Of a stretch of DNA of 64,000 nt, positions 45,001-56,538 are shown piece by piece. Each line of letters begins with the position of its first letter. Positions within the stretch are counted from its first letter, which is position 1. This DNA is from Kitagawia praeruptora (lineage: Eukaryota > Streptophyta > Magnoliopsida > Apiales > Apiaceae). The position numbers were made by a program, and so were the translations under genes. The DNA lies in the NCBI GenBank assembly GCA_037693485.1, contig CM075353.1, forward strand, positions 104,924,501 to 104,988,500. Direction: 5' to 3'. The notes under the pieces were generated by a model. The model had not been told where the DNA came from. It made no database searches and saw only the letters and a program-made list of their open reading frames with translations.

Positions 45001-46640
45001 TTAAAAAAATTACAAACATTTATCTCTATGTATATATTAAATTATTGAAATAAAATACAATTTAGTTTTTTTTTGACAAACAAGAAAATGTAATTAACTT
45101 GCATCGACCAAATCACAGTCAGGACAAACCCCTGAACTGACACTACAATCTGAATGGAAACAAATAAACTAGCTAACCAAATAGCCGCTTATGTGTACAG
45201 ACTGTTTTACATCATGAATAACAATATTCTTCGAATTAAAAAAGAATTGAGTGGTTTCCCGATTAATCAAGCATGCACCAATCCTGGAACCAGTAATATC
45301 ACAAATGACCCTCACATACGCATCACTTGTAGTCCAATGTTTAGAAACACCCCAGCTATCTACATGCCGAAAACCAGCTATAGACATGCCGAAAGTCCAA
45401 TGATCAGAAACACTCCAGCTATCTACATGCCGAAAACCAGCTATAGACATGCCGAAAGAGATAGATCTCAAAAGATGAACAAATATTAGTTGTGAAAAGT
45501 AAGCTCTTGCAATATCCGATACCAGCCCAAATTCAATGCACACATTATAGATCTCCCATTAAACCACATAAATCATTTTCAAAGTAACCTACAATAAAAC
45601 CCATACCAGCAATAACAAAACTGACATTAACCTCCCAATAAAATGGTAGCAAGTCAGACCCACGTCAAAAGACGAGACTAAAATCCAAAATTCAACGACC
45701 TCGGAATGACACCAAATTTTGGTATGATGTTAAGGAGGAGAATTTGAATCTAAAGGTATTTTTTATTTTCGGAATCGGACTCAAAACCAAGATAGATCTG
45801 AGAAATAAATTCTAGATGTTTGGCTTTGGTTCGATTTTTATTTAAAAAACTGGAGCAAAACAAGAAACTGAGATTAGATGATTGAAAAGAGGATTGGAGG
45901 GTGGTTTGATGGGGGACAATGGAGAAGAGGGGTGGCCAGCGGCGGCAAAGAAGATTGAGAGTCGACTCTCATGTATCGGAGGAGAGAGAGCGGAGTCTGT
46001 TTAGAGACAGCAGAAGAAGTTGTTGTTTCGTATAAAATACAATTTAGTTGAATTTTTTTTTGTTAACCATATATCTTCAAGTTTACATTTATCCTGAAAG
46101 AACGTGATGCGAAATATTACGTAATACTTAATCTGCTTTTGGATATATTAAAAATACTAGCATAATATGTTTCTTCTATGTTGATCTGATGTAGAAGGAT
46201 ATGAATTGTAATTTATTATTTGTTTACATGCCATTTTTTTTTCAAAATCTTCTTTGCACCCTCGGTCTATTTCTTATAGGAATTTTGTTTTTGTAGGTTC
46301 ATGACCGGTGTGAGAATATTGCATTATAGATTTGCAAATGAGATGACATTAACATATTTTAAGGATTGTGGACAGTTGTAATCGTGTTGATAGGGAAACC
46401 AATGTCTATCACTATGAAAAGACAAAGATTATCATCTTACTTTCTCTCAAATTTATAATTACAAGATCCCGTTCATAACTCAAAATTGTACATCATACTC
46501 AACAATATTATTGTTGGCGTGTATTTATAGTCCTTATTGGCATTCAGTATTAACACGTATCACTACTCATATTACAATTTCATAATTACGAGTTTTCAGT
46601 TCAAAAATTATTAAACCAATCACTGCCTTCTTTTTTAGAA
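42077..46640. repeat. 2282-bp near-identical tandem duplication
   Basis: ACCGATTTCGTTTTAAGAGG starts both copies (42077-44358 and 44359 to about 46640), and CTTCTTTTTTAGAACAAAA ends both. The copies differ at only occasional bases and A/T-run lengths. Each carries the same open frames, including a plus-strand 111-codon frame (42872-43207; 45154-45489) and a longer minus-strand frame with a 21-residue internal repeat. Neither resembles a known protein to me, and I do not call them genes. Confidence 0.93.
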
Positions 46641-46794
46641 CAAAATTAGAGACCTTCACGTAGAGGCCCGTGCCTTGCACGGGCTGTAACGCTAGTTATA
46701 TATATAATGCCACAACATGTACCATTTTAATCCAACTTAAATTACTATTTTGACCCTCTATGGATTAAATTTTTTTCAAAAAATTGTTGCTCAT

Positions 46795-46850
46795 GAGAAT
46801 CGAACCTAGGTCTTTAGGTTCATTTGCACATCCCTTTACCACTAGGCTAA
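46795..46850 (-). other. Second tRNA-like A/B-box sequence
   Basis: The minus strand reads TAGCCTAGTGGTAAAGG (A-box-like) and, about 25 bases on, GGTTCGATTCTC (B-box-like). It lies about 100 bases inside the outer Helitron's 5' region, in the same relative place as the one at 41782-41847. Confidence 0.5.
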
Positions 46851-47077
46851 CACATCACACGTGTTATAAGTCATAAAATATGCTATGTATGTTGGGTGAT
46901 GAATGAAGAATCTTTGGTATTTTGATTTCTAAGATATTTTAATCATTTTTCTTCGTTTTACATTTACATATTTATATTTTATTATGTTATAGTTTAGTAT
47001 AAATGAGTGATATATGGTATTTAGTGAAACTAGATATTTTGAAATTATTCGATTTAATAAAATAATATTAATGACCC

Positions 47078-47778
47078 TCTATTATATATATAATTCCACA
47101 ACATGTACCATTTTAATCCAACTTAAATTACTATTTTGACCCTCTGCATTCATTAATGCACATCAATAAAAATTCGTATTTAATATGTATATTCATTATT
47201 ATACATCATTTAATACTATCTACTTAATTATAACACTTTTGTTATGTTGCAATTAACTAACCATTCGAAGAAATTTGTGTGTCGCACGAGTAAAGAGCCT
47301 TACAACTCATTATAAGTGATCTAACATTATTGAAGAAATAATATTGGAACATTAACTTCAGATTGCTAACAACGTATATATTTTTGCTATACAATTTACA
47401 GAATAAATTAAGAATAAATTAATTTTGTGTACTGTAATTTAGTATTTTTACTTTATAGAAATGTGTCTAATACAATATTTTTTTTATGCTTTCTTGGCTC
47501 CGGTGCATTACTTGACAATTTGTAATATCAAATACAACATATACATGATTTAAGCACTTTGGAAAAATAAAAAGCACATCTGAATGTTTTAATCAAAATG
47601 GAAGATCTTGAAAAGGGGACAAAATTAATGTTGCTTAAAAAAAATGCGATAAACTGAAAAGAATTTTAGACATCACAATATCAATTGCTAATATTAATAT
47701 CAAAATATAACGAGAAAAAAATAACAATTACAGTATAAAATAGAGCAATCCCGTGCCTTGCACGGGAATTGAAGCTAG
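47078..47778 (+). mobile_element. Short Helitron sharing the outer 3' end
   Basis: A second copy of the 5' end (TCTATTATATATATAATTCC, then CACAACATGTACCATTTTAA) starts at 47078, 0.7 kb before the hairpin and CTAG at 47778. It may be a complete 700-bp non-autonomous Helitron next to a 5' fragment of a relative. The base before it is C, not A, which weakens the call. Confidence 0.5.
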
Positions 47779-48805
47779 TTTATAAGAATTCCTCAAAGTC
47801 TCCATTTTAATCATTTTTCGAATTTAATAACTAATTCATCCGATTACTCCTACCACTCCCAAATATCTTAGAAATTACTACATTTCCTCCTTGATTTAAT
47901 AACCAAAATTCAGAATTTTTCACCATATCCATTAATTAATATAATTCAACTAAGCCTCCAAATTCCACAAATTAACTCAATAAATCATTTTATTCTATTC
48001 TTAAAATAAAATTCATATCTCCATTTTCACTTCTCATAAAATTATCCAAAAATTACCATAATGTTCTCATAAAATCCTCTAGCCAAATAAAATCATAAAT
48101 TCCAAAATCCAACTCCTCCACTATTTTATAAAATCATCCCGAATCCTATCTTTTATTCATTTTACCCAATTTATAAACTAACATCCCAAAATCTATTTCA
48201 TCACCTAATAAACTAATCAAATACTATGTTATTTTCTCAATTTATCCACAAATTCTCAAACACAAACTCTTCCCCAATTATCAACTAAAATTCCCAAAAT
48301 TCACTCTAAACATTCAATTAATTAAATAAAAATATAATCTTATACCTTTAGACTTTACCAGCTTCCCCTCGCTTTACTCTATCTCTCTCTCGGCTATTTC
48401 TTTTCAGTCGGCACCTCAACAACTGCTTTGCCCCGACCACAACACCACCATTGATAATACACATACTACCATCTCTCATTTTCTACTCTATAGCAGTCTC
48501 TCTTCCCTGCTTACACACCAGGACACACACGAACATGATACACACATAAACTACACTCTTCTTCCCCCTCCCCTGCACTCTCTTGCTGGACACACCCATA
48601 TACACAACTTAATTGCACTCATTAACCTTACCTTCACCACCTCTTATATTTTCTCATTTCTACAATCTCTATACCATAATAGACACATGCGAACACAAGA
48701 TGCAACCATACATACCTGAACTCAGACTCACACACCCCTGCCCTGTTCCTTAAACGTATTACACTGCACACAAACACACTCCTGGGCACTTATCAGAGGC
48801 ACACG

Positions 48806-49046
48806 TGTTGGAGTTGGTATTACTTAAATTAAGTCAACTCAAATAGTCAACACAAATAGTTAGTCACTGATTAGTTAGTTAGAAGTCTGTAACAAACTTT
48901 TGTACACAATCATTTTTGTATATATGTAGACAGTTATCGATCATAACTAGTTAAGACTTGTAAATACATTCTTTTCAATCAATAAGAATGGTAGTTAATT
49001 TTTCATCTTCTTCTTCTTTATATGTTTGGTTCGTGCAGTCTTCACA
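48806..49046 (+). repeat. 5' LTR of the Copia element
   Basis: It starts TGTTGGAGTTGGTATTAC and ends GTGCAGTCTTCACA, directly followed by the primer site. It contains GTATATATGTAGAC, a possible TATA box, near 48918. Confidence 0.93.
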
Positions 49047-49064
49047 TGGTATCAGAGCCGGTTA
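49047..49064 (+). promoter_or_regulatory. Primer-binding site, initiator-Met tRNA type
   Basis: TGGTATCAGAGCCGGTTA starts at the base after the LTR. TGGTATCAGAGC is the standard complement of the plant initiator methionine tRNA 3' end used by Copia elements. Confidence 0.93.
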
Positions 49065-49550
49065 CTCTGTTTTAATGGCGTGATTACAGTCTATTGTTGT
49101 GTTACTGTTCGTCGTCTTCTTCACACGATCTAGAGTACTGTTCATTGTCTTCCACTCAGGTATTATCGTTCATTTCTTGACTAATAGACATGGATCTGTT
49201 TCCGAATCGATTGTTCTGCGCTGTTCTTGATCTTTCGTCATCAATTGTTAGATTCTTGTACTGTTCTTGATCTATTTGTGTTAAACAATCTCTCTGCGTT
49301 GAACGATCTCTCTCTCTATGTGTTGAACAATCTCTCTTTGTTGATTGATCTTTCTGTGTTAATCAATTTCTCTCTGTGTTAATCGATTTCTCTGCGTTCA
49401 TAGTTTTTTTGTGCGTTCTTCAGATGATTCTCTTTCTTGTTCATTTTTCTGTCAATTCTTGATTGATAAAACGTATTTTTCCTTGATTTGTTCTTAATCT
49501 GATTTGTAAATTGTTAAAAATCTCGAATCTCAAAATTTTTGCTAAACGCA

Positions 49551-52500
49551 ATGGCTAACAATGAACATACGAACTCTGATAATCATACACTCGAAACACA
49601 CAGTCAATTCAATCAGGATAATCCATTCCATCTTCAATCATCTGATAGTCCAGGAATGAAACTGGTGAGTGATCCTTTTGATGGATCTGGCTTTAGTAAT
49701 TGGAAAAGATCGATGTCTATAGCTCTCTCTGCTCGAAATAAGTTAAGTTTTGTGGATGGTTCTGTTTACAAACCTTTATCTACTTCTGTTAATTTCAAAA
49801 GCTGGTCTCGTTGCAATGACATGGTAATTTCCTGGATTCTTGGTGCTTTGTCAAAATCTATTGGTAGGAGTGTGATTTACTCCACCACTGCTCATGAAAT
49901 GTGGACAGAACTGGAGGAAAGGTATGGTGTTTCTAATGGTGCACAATTGTTTGGGTTACATAAAGATCTTGCAGAGGTTTCACAAAGCAATTCCAATATA
50001 GCTGACTATTTTACCAAGCTGAAAATGTTGTGGGATGATATAGATGCTCTTTGTTTGATTCCTATATGCTCTTGTGGTTGTACATGTGGTGCTTCTCAGA
50101 AATTGTCAAAATTTCAACAAGATCAAAGGATTATACAATTTCTCATGGGTTTGAACGATTCTTACAATGTTATGAGAGGTTCAATTCTGATGAAATCTCC
50201 TCTTCCTACTATTGGACAAGTATATAGTCTTCTGTTGCAGGAGGAAACTCAAAGAGAAATACACACTGCTAGTCATTTTCTGCCTGACTCTGCATCTTTG
50301 GTTGCTCAATCTGCAAGACCTGGTAGTGCTGGAAATTATTGGAATTTCAACAATTCTTCATCTGGTGGAAATAAGAAACCTAACTATGATGGCAGGAAAC
50401 TTCATTGTAACTATTGTAAGAAAGCAGGGCATGCCATTGATAAATGCTTCAAATTACATGGTTTTCCTGCAGATTTTAAGTTCACTAAACCTAGAAGGGT
50501 TGCTGCTCAAGTTGAAATTTCTGGTTCTTCAAATGACTTAGCTGGTACACCTGTTGCTTCCACAACTGATCAATCGTCTACTGTTCTTAGTCCTGATATA
50601 TGCTCACAACTCATGTCTTTGCTGAAGTCTGCACAGCCTTCTAATGTCAGCACTGCAAATTTTGCTGGTAACATTTCATTACTATCTTCAGATGCTTGTT
50701 TTAGTACTTCTAATTCTATCAATTGGATCCTGGACAGTGGTGCCAGTGATCATATGTGTTCTCAAAAACACATGTTCACCACACTATCTTCACTTTCTCA
50801 ACCATAAGTATCTCCTTACCTAATGGCGATATTATTACTATTTCTCTTATTGGTTCTGTTCCATTAACACAAGACATCACCCTTCAAAATGTACTTTATG
50901 TTCCTCATTTTAAATACAATTTACTATCCATCAGTAAATTGACTAAACATCTTGGTTGTAACATTCAATTCACACCTGATGCTTGTTATCTGCAGGGCCA
51001 TTCTCTGAGGAAGCCAGTGGTTCTTGGTGATTCTCAGAGGGTTCTCTATCTTCTACATCCTTCTTCTCCTTCATCTGTTGAGAGCTTCTCTTTGTCTACT
51101 GTTGTTTCTTCCAGTAATAACAATGTTTCAGCTGTAACTTGGCATAATAGACTAGGCCATTTGTCTATATCCAAACTTAAATCCATTTATAATGTTGATA
51201 ATGCTAGTACAACTATGTTGACTGCTTGTGAAGTCTGTGCTAAAGCTAGACAGCATAGACTTCCTTTCCCCCGGAGTGTAATACATACTACTGGAAAATT
51301 TCAATTCATACATGTAGACCTTTGGGGTCCTTATTCTGTTCAAACATACAATAAAAACAAATACTTTCTTACTCTTGTTGATGATTTCACTCGTGCAACA
51401 TGGACTCATCTTTTAAGTTGCAAAAGCAATGCTTTTGACTTCATCAAGCATTTTATTGCCATGATTGACACACAATTTCATAGCAAAATCCAGATAATTC
51501 GCACATATAATGCTTTAGAATTGGGCCTTAGCAAGTCAGCTACTGATTTCTTTCTTTCTAAAGGTATACTTCATCAAACTTCTTGTTCCCACACACCACA
51601 GCAGAATGGTGTGGTTGAACGGAAGCATAAACATCTCCTTGAAACATCACGAGCTTTGTTGTTTCAATCCAACTTACCTAAACAGTTTTGGGGGGATTGT
51701 GTGTTAACAGCCACATATTTGATTAATAGATTTCCATCAAAGCTTCTCAATGGTAGTTCACCTTATGAGTTGTTGTTTGATTGTAAACCTTCTTACTCAA
51801 ATCTTAAGCCTTTTTGCTGTCTTTGTTACATTTCCACCACTAAACCTCATAGAGATAAATTTTCTCCACGTGCTATTCCTTGTGTTTTCTTAGGATACCC
51901 ATATGGGAAGAAAGCTTATAAATTTCTAAATCTCAAAGATTATTCCATACATATTTCCAGGGATGTTAAGTTTCATGAGTCAATTTTTCCACTTGTCAAA
52001 CCAATTTCCACAACATTTTTTCCTTTGCCATTACCTGATCAGTTCATTCCTACTGATTCAGTTCCTTCAGTAACACCTAGTGTTAATAATTCACCTGGTT
52101 CATCTGCTTTTAACAACACTTAACATACTTCATCTGACTCTGTATCTCAACCTATAGTTCGAAAACCTTCAAGAGCTACTAAGGTTCCATCTTACTTAAC
52201 TGATTATGTTCATCATTATAATGTTGTTTTTGTACAACTTGCACAGGATCTTATTTTTGCACAGTCACATCTTTATGTGCATCTACCACAAATTCAATAA
52301 TTTTTTCCTGTAACACAACTACTGTATTATCTTCTTATAACATGCCTCCTTCTGAACCAACTTCATATAAAGAAGCTATGAAATATCCTGAATGGCAAAA
52401 GGCTATTGCTGAAGAGTTTTCAGCCCTGGAAGCAAATAAAACTTGGACTCTTGTCAAACTTCCACCTGGGAAGAAACCGATTACCAGTAAATTGGTTTTT

Positions 52501-53933
52501 AAGGTAAAACATAACTCTGATGGTACTATTGAACGCTATAAAGCTCGTCTGGTTGTAAGAGGTTATACTCAAATAGAGGGTGTCGATTACACTGAAACTT
52601 TCTCTCCAGTTGTAAAAATGACAACAATTCATTCATTAGTTGCTACTGCTGTAAAGAAAGGCTGGGATTTGTTTCACTTAGATGTTAACAACGCATTCCT
52701 TCACGGTGATTTATATGAAGATGTGTATATGACTCCTCCTCCAGGTTTGATGCTTTCTGATCCGTCTCTTGTATGTAAGTTGGAAAAATCTCTTTATGGT
52801 CTTAAACAGGCCTCACGTCAATGGCATACAAAATTAAAATCCACTTTGATCTCTGGGGTTATACTGTTTCACAAAATGATTCTTCTTTGTTTTACAAGAA
52901 ACATGCTGGTCTTGTTGTCTATCTAGCAGTTTATGTAGACGACATTTTAGTTGCTGGTAATGATCATGGAGAAATTGTTGATATCAAGGCCTATCTAGAC
53001 TCTGTTTTCAAGACTAAAGACTTGGGCAAATTATGTTATTTTTTGGGATTGGAGTTTACTGAAGTTTCAGATGGTATGGTTGTTTCACAAAGAAAGTTCA
53101 CATTGGATCTTATTGATGAATTTCAATGTACAGATGCTACACCTGTGGTTACCCCTTTAGATCTCACAATTAAACTTTTACCTGATCAAGGTTCTTTGTT
53201 GTCTGATGCTTCTTCTTATCGACAATTAGTGGGGAAATTGAATTTTCTGACGAATACTCGCCCTGATCTAGCTTTCTGTGTGCAACATCTTAGTCAGTTT
53301 ATGTTTGCACCTCGTCAACCACATTGGGATGCAGCCATACATGTTCTTCGTTATCTTAAGAACAACCCCAGTCAAGGTTTACTTTTTACCAAGAACACTT
53401 CATTTCAGTTTATAGCTTTTTATGACGCTGATTGGGGTTCTTGTCTGAATACTAGAAAATCTGTTAGTGGATATATAGTTCTTCTTGGTGGTAGTCTGAT
53501 ATCTTGGAAATCCAAGAAGCAACACACCGTGTCTTTATCATCTGCAGAGGCAGAATATCGTTCCATTCAAAGGTTAACTTCTAAACTTGCATGGTTATCT
53601 CGATTACTTCATGAACTTGAGGTTCCTGATATCATTCCTATACCAGTTAAGTGTGATAACCAAGCTGCAATCTACATAGCTAGAAATCCGGTTTACCATG
53701 AGCGTACCAAGCATATCGAATTGGATTGTCATTTTGTTCGCACTAAGCTTGCATCTGGTTTGATATCTTTATCCTACACACCATCCAAACAACAGTTAGC
53801 TGACATTTGTACAAAACCTCTAACAGGTCTCTTGCATCATGAATTACTTGGCAAGTTGGGAGTGTCTGCATCACCCTCCAACTTGAGGGGGGTATTGGAG
53901 TTGGTATTACTTAAATTAAGTCAACTCAAATAG
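49551..53933 (+). pseudogene. Copia gag-pol polyprotein, broken
   Basis: ATG at 49551 (M-A-N-N-E-H-T; the in-frame sequence upstream is leader). Gag has FDGSGFSNWKRSM and a zinc knuckle C-N-Y-C-K-K-A-G-H...C. The protease is WILDSGASDHMC; a frameshift near 50800 follows. The integrase has H-N-R-L-G-H...C-E-V-C, the first D (HVDLWG) and the E (NGVVERKH), but the second acidic residue is changed: R-T-Y-N-A-L-E stands where R-S-D-N is expected. A stop at 52121-52123 and degraded sequence precede RT (NKTWTLVKLPPGKK; FHLDVNNAFLHG; Y-V-D-D). A frameshift lies near 52840. RNase H (SSAEAEYRS; ADICTKPL) ends inside the 3' LTR. The element cannot make a full polyprotein. Confidence 0.93.
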
Positions 53934-54134
53934 TCAACACAAATAGTTAGTCATTGATTAGTTAGTTAGAAGTCTATAACAAACTTTTGTACATAATCAT
54001 TTCTGTATATATGTAGACAGTTAGCGATCATAACTAGTTAAGACTTGTAAATACATTCTTTTCAATCAATAAGAATGATTAGTTAATTTTTCATCTTCTT
54101 CTTCTTTATATGGTTGGTTCGTACAGTCTTCACA
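53893..54134 (+). repeat. 3' LTR of the Copia element
   Basis: Starts TATTGGAGTTGG (the TG end mutated to TA), right after the polypurine tract TTGAGGGGGG, and ends GTACAGTCTTCACA. Collinear with the 5' LTR. Confidence 0.93.
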
Positions 54135-54621
54135 ACACGCATAATAGTAACACTCACCATAACCCGCAAGTATATAACTACACGTAACCCAGCAAGAAAA
54201 TACTCAACAGAGCCCAGACAGAACTTAGCAAACAGAACCAAAAACCAACCAAGAACAACACCCCCAACCTTGTTTCTCCTGACCACCTTCACCGAACACA
54301 CACAAACACGCACCCGTTATACACATATGCATACACACACACAGTAGAGACATCACACACACCACCGCAGCTACAACTGTAAAAGAGAGAGAGGAGATTT
54401 ATTGTCGTGCAAGAATTATAAAAACAGCCACTGTCGAGACTTCCATGTCCGAGAGAGAAAATTGAGATTAGAGAGAGATAACATTTCGAAGAGAGGGGAT
54501 TAGAAAAGGAAGAGAGTCCGAGAGGAGATAGGGAGGGATATTGTCAGAGAGAGTTGTGGAGAGAGGTCAAGAGAATTCTAGAACACCGCCGAGAAGAGTA
54601 CTCTGGAAGCTGCTGGGTTTA

Positions 54622-55031
54622 GAGCATCCGCATTGGAAGCCTTATCCCTAAAATTATATGGGATTATTTAGCTTTTTGATAAAATTCAAGCTCCAACCCA
54701 TTCCCCATTATGGGGTTTGGTTTCCGGAACAAGATTTCAGTCCCCAAATATGGGGATCAGCCGTTTATCCCCTATCCCTATTTTTTATGTATTATATCTC
54801 TCTCTCTCTCTCCTACTTATATTATATTAAATTATAGTTAAGGGTTAAAATTGTAAGTGAAAGAGAGAGAAAGAAGTAATATAAAAAAGAATATAGGGAT
54901 ATGGGAATGGAAAATGGGGAATGGGATGTAGAACATTTTTTATAATTTTGGGGATTTACTATTTTTGTTTAGGGATTTACTATTTTTAGTAAGTTTTTGG
55001 GGATGGGGATGGGGGACGGATGATAATGATC
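54622..55031. mobile_element. PIF/Harbinger-like MITE
   Basis: Starts GAGCATCCGCATTGGAAGCC; the reverse complement of the right end starts GATCATTATCATCC. The 3-bp duplication TTA flanks both ends (54619-54621, 55032-55034), the PIF/Harbinger preference. Inside, GGGGAT/ATCCCC words are mirrored (CCCCAAATATGGGGAT; GGGGATGGGGATGGGGGA). The TIR is imperfect. Confidence 0.6.
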
Positions 55032-55551
55032 TTAGTTAAGAAAAAGCTGGAGGGCAAACTTGTAAATTCACCATGCTAACAACAAATTCAATGTAACACC
55101 CCCAGATCCGGGGTCCGGGATCGGGTCGTTACGGTCTTATTTTCCATGATTGATAATTTACTTGAATCCACAATAAATAATTCACATGTTGTGACCCCAC
55201 AATAATCCACTCACACACACACACACAGTTATAGTCCCAGAGATGAAATTGAAATAAGTCTCACATTACGGATTACGAATAAAAGTTATTACAATCCAAA
55301 AGGGTAATATCATAAGTTTAAAGTTCTTGCCGTTGATTAACATTATTGATACATATAATTAAACTGGAAGCAAAAGCTGACTATCTGTGCTACCTCAGCA
55401 ATGGCAGCAACAATATCAGCGGGGAGTCCTGTGGGACGGGTAACCTGCTTGCGCCGAGTGCGCCTTACGCGAGCCATGTGACCTAGCTGTTGTTGTGACA
55501 TAATAATAAGCAAGGGTGAGCAATAGCCCACCAACAATAATGTAACTGCAT

Positions 55552-55554
<3 letters not shown>

Positions 55555-55617
<63 letters not shown>
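55555..55617. repeat. (TA)n microsatellite
   Basis: About 31 uninterrupted TA units inside the LTR. The two open frames that cross it (Y-I repeats) are artefacts. Confidence 0.97.
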
Positions 55618-55620
<3 letters not shown>

Positions 55621-56538
55621 AGTTCAAAAATATATTTTGAAACCATATGCCATGCATAAGCGAAAATAATGCCAGATCAATATAAAGGATGAAGTTACAG
55701 GGAACCTAAAATATATAAGTTCTGTGAAAATATCTGCTCTATTAAGATAAGCAAGATAGCATCATTTTCGTAAAAGAGGAACTTGCAGAAAATATTGCAA
55801 TTCCAGTTTTCAACATGTTTCAACACTGCCAACACAGATCGGGTTGCAGAAGATTTCCAAATTTAAAAGATGAACTAATACGGGAGCATTGCCGCGCCAG
55901 ATGCCCTGACATTTACGATGATTAGTCGTATGTCATGCATCTCATCAGTCGTTCTCTACATGTAGAAGGTAGCTCCGACGGATTTACTTGTCTACCGCCA
56001 TCTGGAACTCCTAAGCCAACGGTTGGGCTATTGCTGGACCGGCACCACTCGGCCACTTACGCGTCTCCTAGTTCATTTAACATCCATCATTATGAAATGT
56101 AAAGTTCGTCCCCCTTTCCCCAAGTATAGCACTTGTTGATAGGACTCCATAAGGCAGTCATATCTAGTTGGAAAGGAAAATTCACCAATATTTCCCAAGC
56201 CGAAGCTTGTTAATGGATACCAACTTGTTCCAACAATTCTACCCATCGAATGATGAGAGGGTACAGAAGATTCCATAGATAGTAGCAACCAAGTTGCGAG
56301 TGAAACGAATAATTTATGACCGGGCAGTCACAAGATAAATAACATTTCTCAAGTAAGGTTCCCTTATACTTTGAGAGGCAGGATTGAACGAAGAATAGAG
56401 TTTGAGAACCTTCCTTGATAATATAATAATAGTAACAAGTCTTTGAAATAATTATATAATATTCGAAGGTCGAAGATACAGAGTGAATGAAGTAACTCCT
56501 CTTTGGAACGAGTTAGAAGAGTTTAATAAATATTCCAA

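Larger units (their letters stand above)
41637..46695 (+). mobile_element. Inner Helitron, about 5.06 kb
   Basis: The 5' end TCTATTACTATATATTATAC follows A (41636). The 3' end has the hairpin GCCCGTGCCTTGCACGGGC (46666-46684), then CTAG at 46692-46695 followed by T. Insertion between A and T without target duplication is the Helitron rule. The interior is dominated by two 2.28-kb tandem copies (42077-46640). A second 5'-like module (AACTATATATTAAATCTCAA, about 41923) lies inside. No Rep/helicase frame is present. Confidence 0.75.
41633..47778 (+). mobile_element. Outer Helitron, split at its 5' tip
   Basis: Joining TCTA (41633-41636) with TTATATATATAATGCC (46696 on) restores a 5' end equal to the one at 47078 (TCTATTATATATATAATTCC). 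The 3' end is at 47750-47778: hairpin CCCGTGCCTTGCACGGG, eight bases, then CTAG and a T. No Rep/helicase coding is seen. The 3' end is shared with the inner 5' end at 47078, so which start belongs to it is unclear. Confidence 0.6.
48801..54139 (+). mobile_element. Complete Ty1/Copia retrotransposon with TSD
   Basis: LTRs of about 241 bp (48806-49046 and 53893-54134) enclose a primer site, gag-pol remnants and a polypurine tract. The 5-bp duplication ACACG flanks it exactly (48801-48805, 54135-54139). By eye the LTRs differ at about 10 positions, so the insertion is not very recent. The short LTRs and protein wording (WILDSGASDHMC) fit an Ale/Retrofit-like group. It lies inside the Tekay-like LTR. 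Confidence 0.95.
40127..55091 (-). repeat. Long Tekay-like LTR, split by nested insertions
   Basis: It begins TGTAACGCCCCCAAATCCGGGG, closely like the edge of the chromovirus LTR at 55092 (TGTAACACCCCCAGATCCGG). Its pieces appear to be 40127-41632, 47779-48800, 54140-54621 and 55032-55091, about 3 kb in all. They are separated by Helitrons, a Copia element and a MITE, and end where the next chromovirus inserts. No coding is seen in these pieces. The right LTR edge was not found, so it may resume beyond the window. Orientation is inferred from the related LTR. Confidence 0.6.

Noticed and set aside
55343..55657. 104-codon frame with Tyr-Ile repeats
   Set aside because: Artefact of the (TA)n microsatellite.
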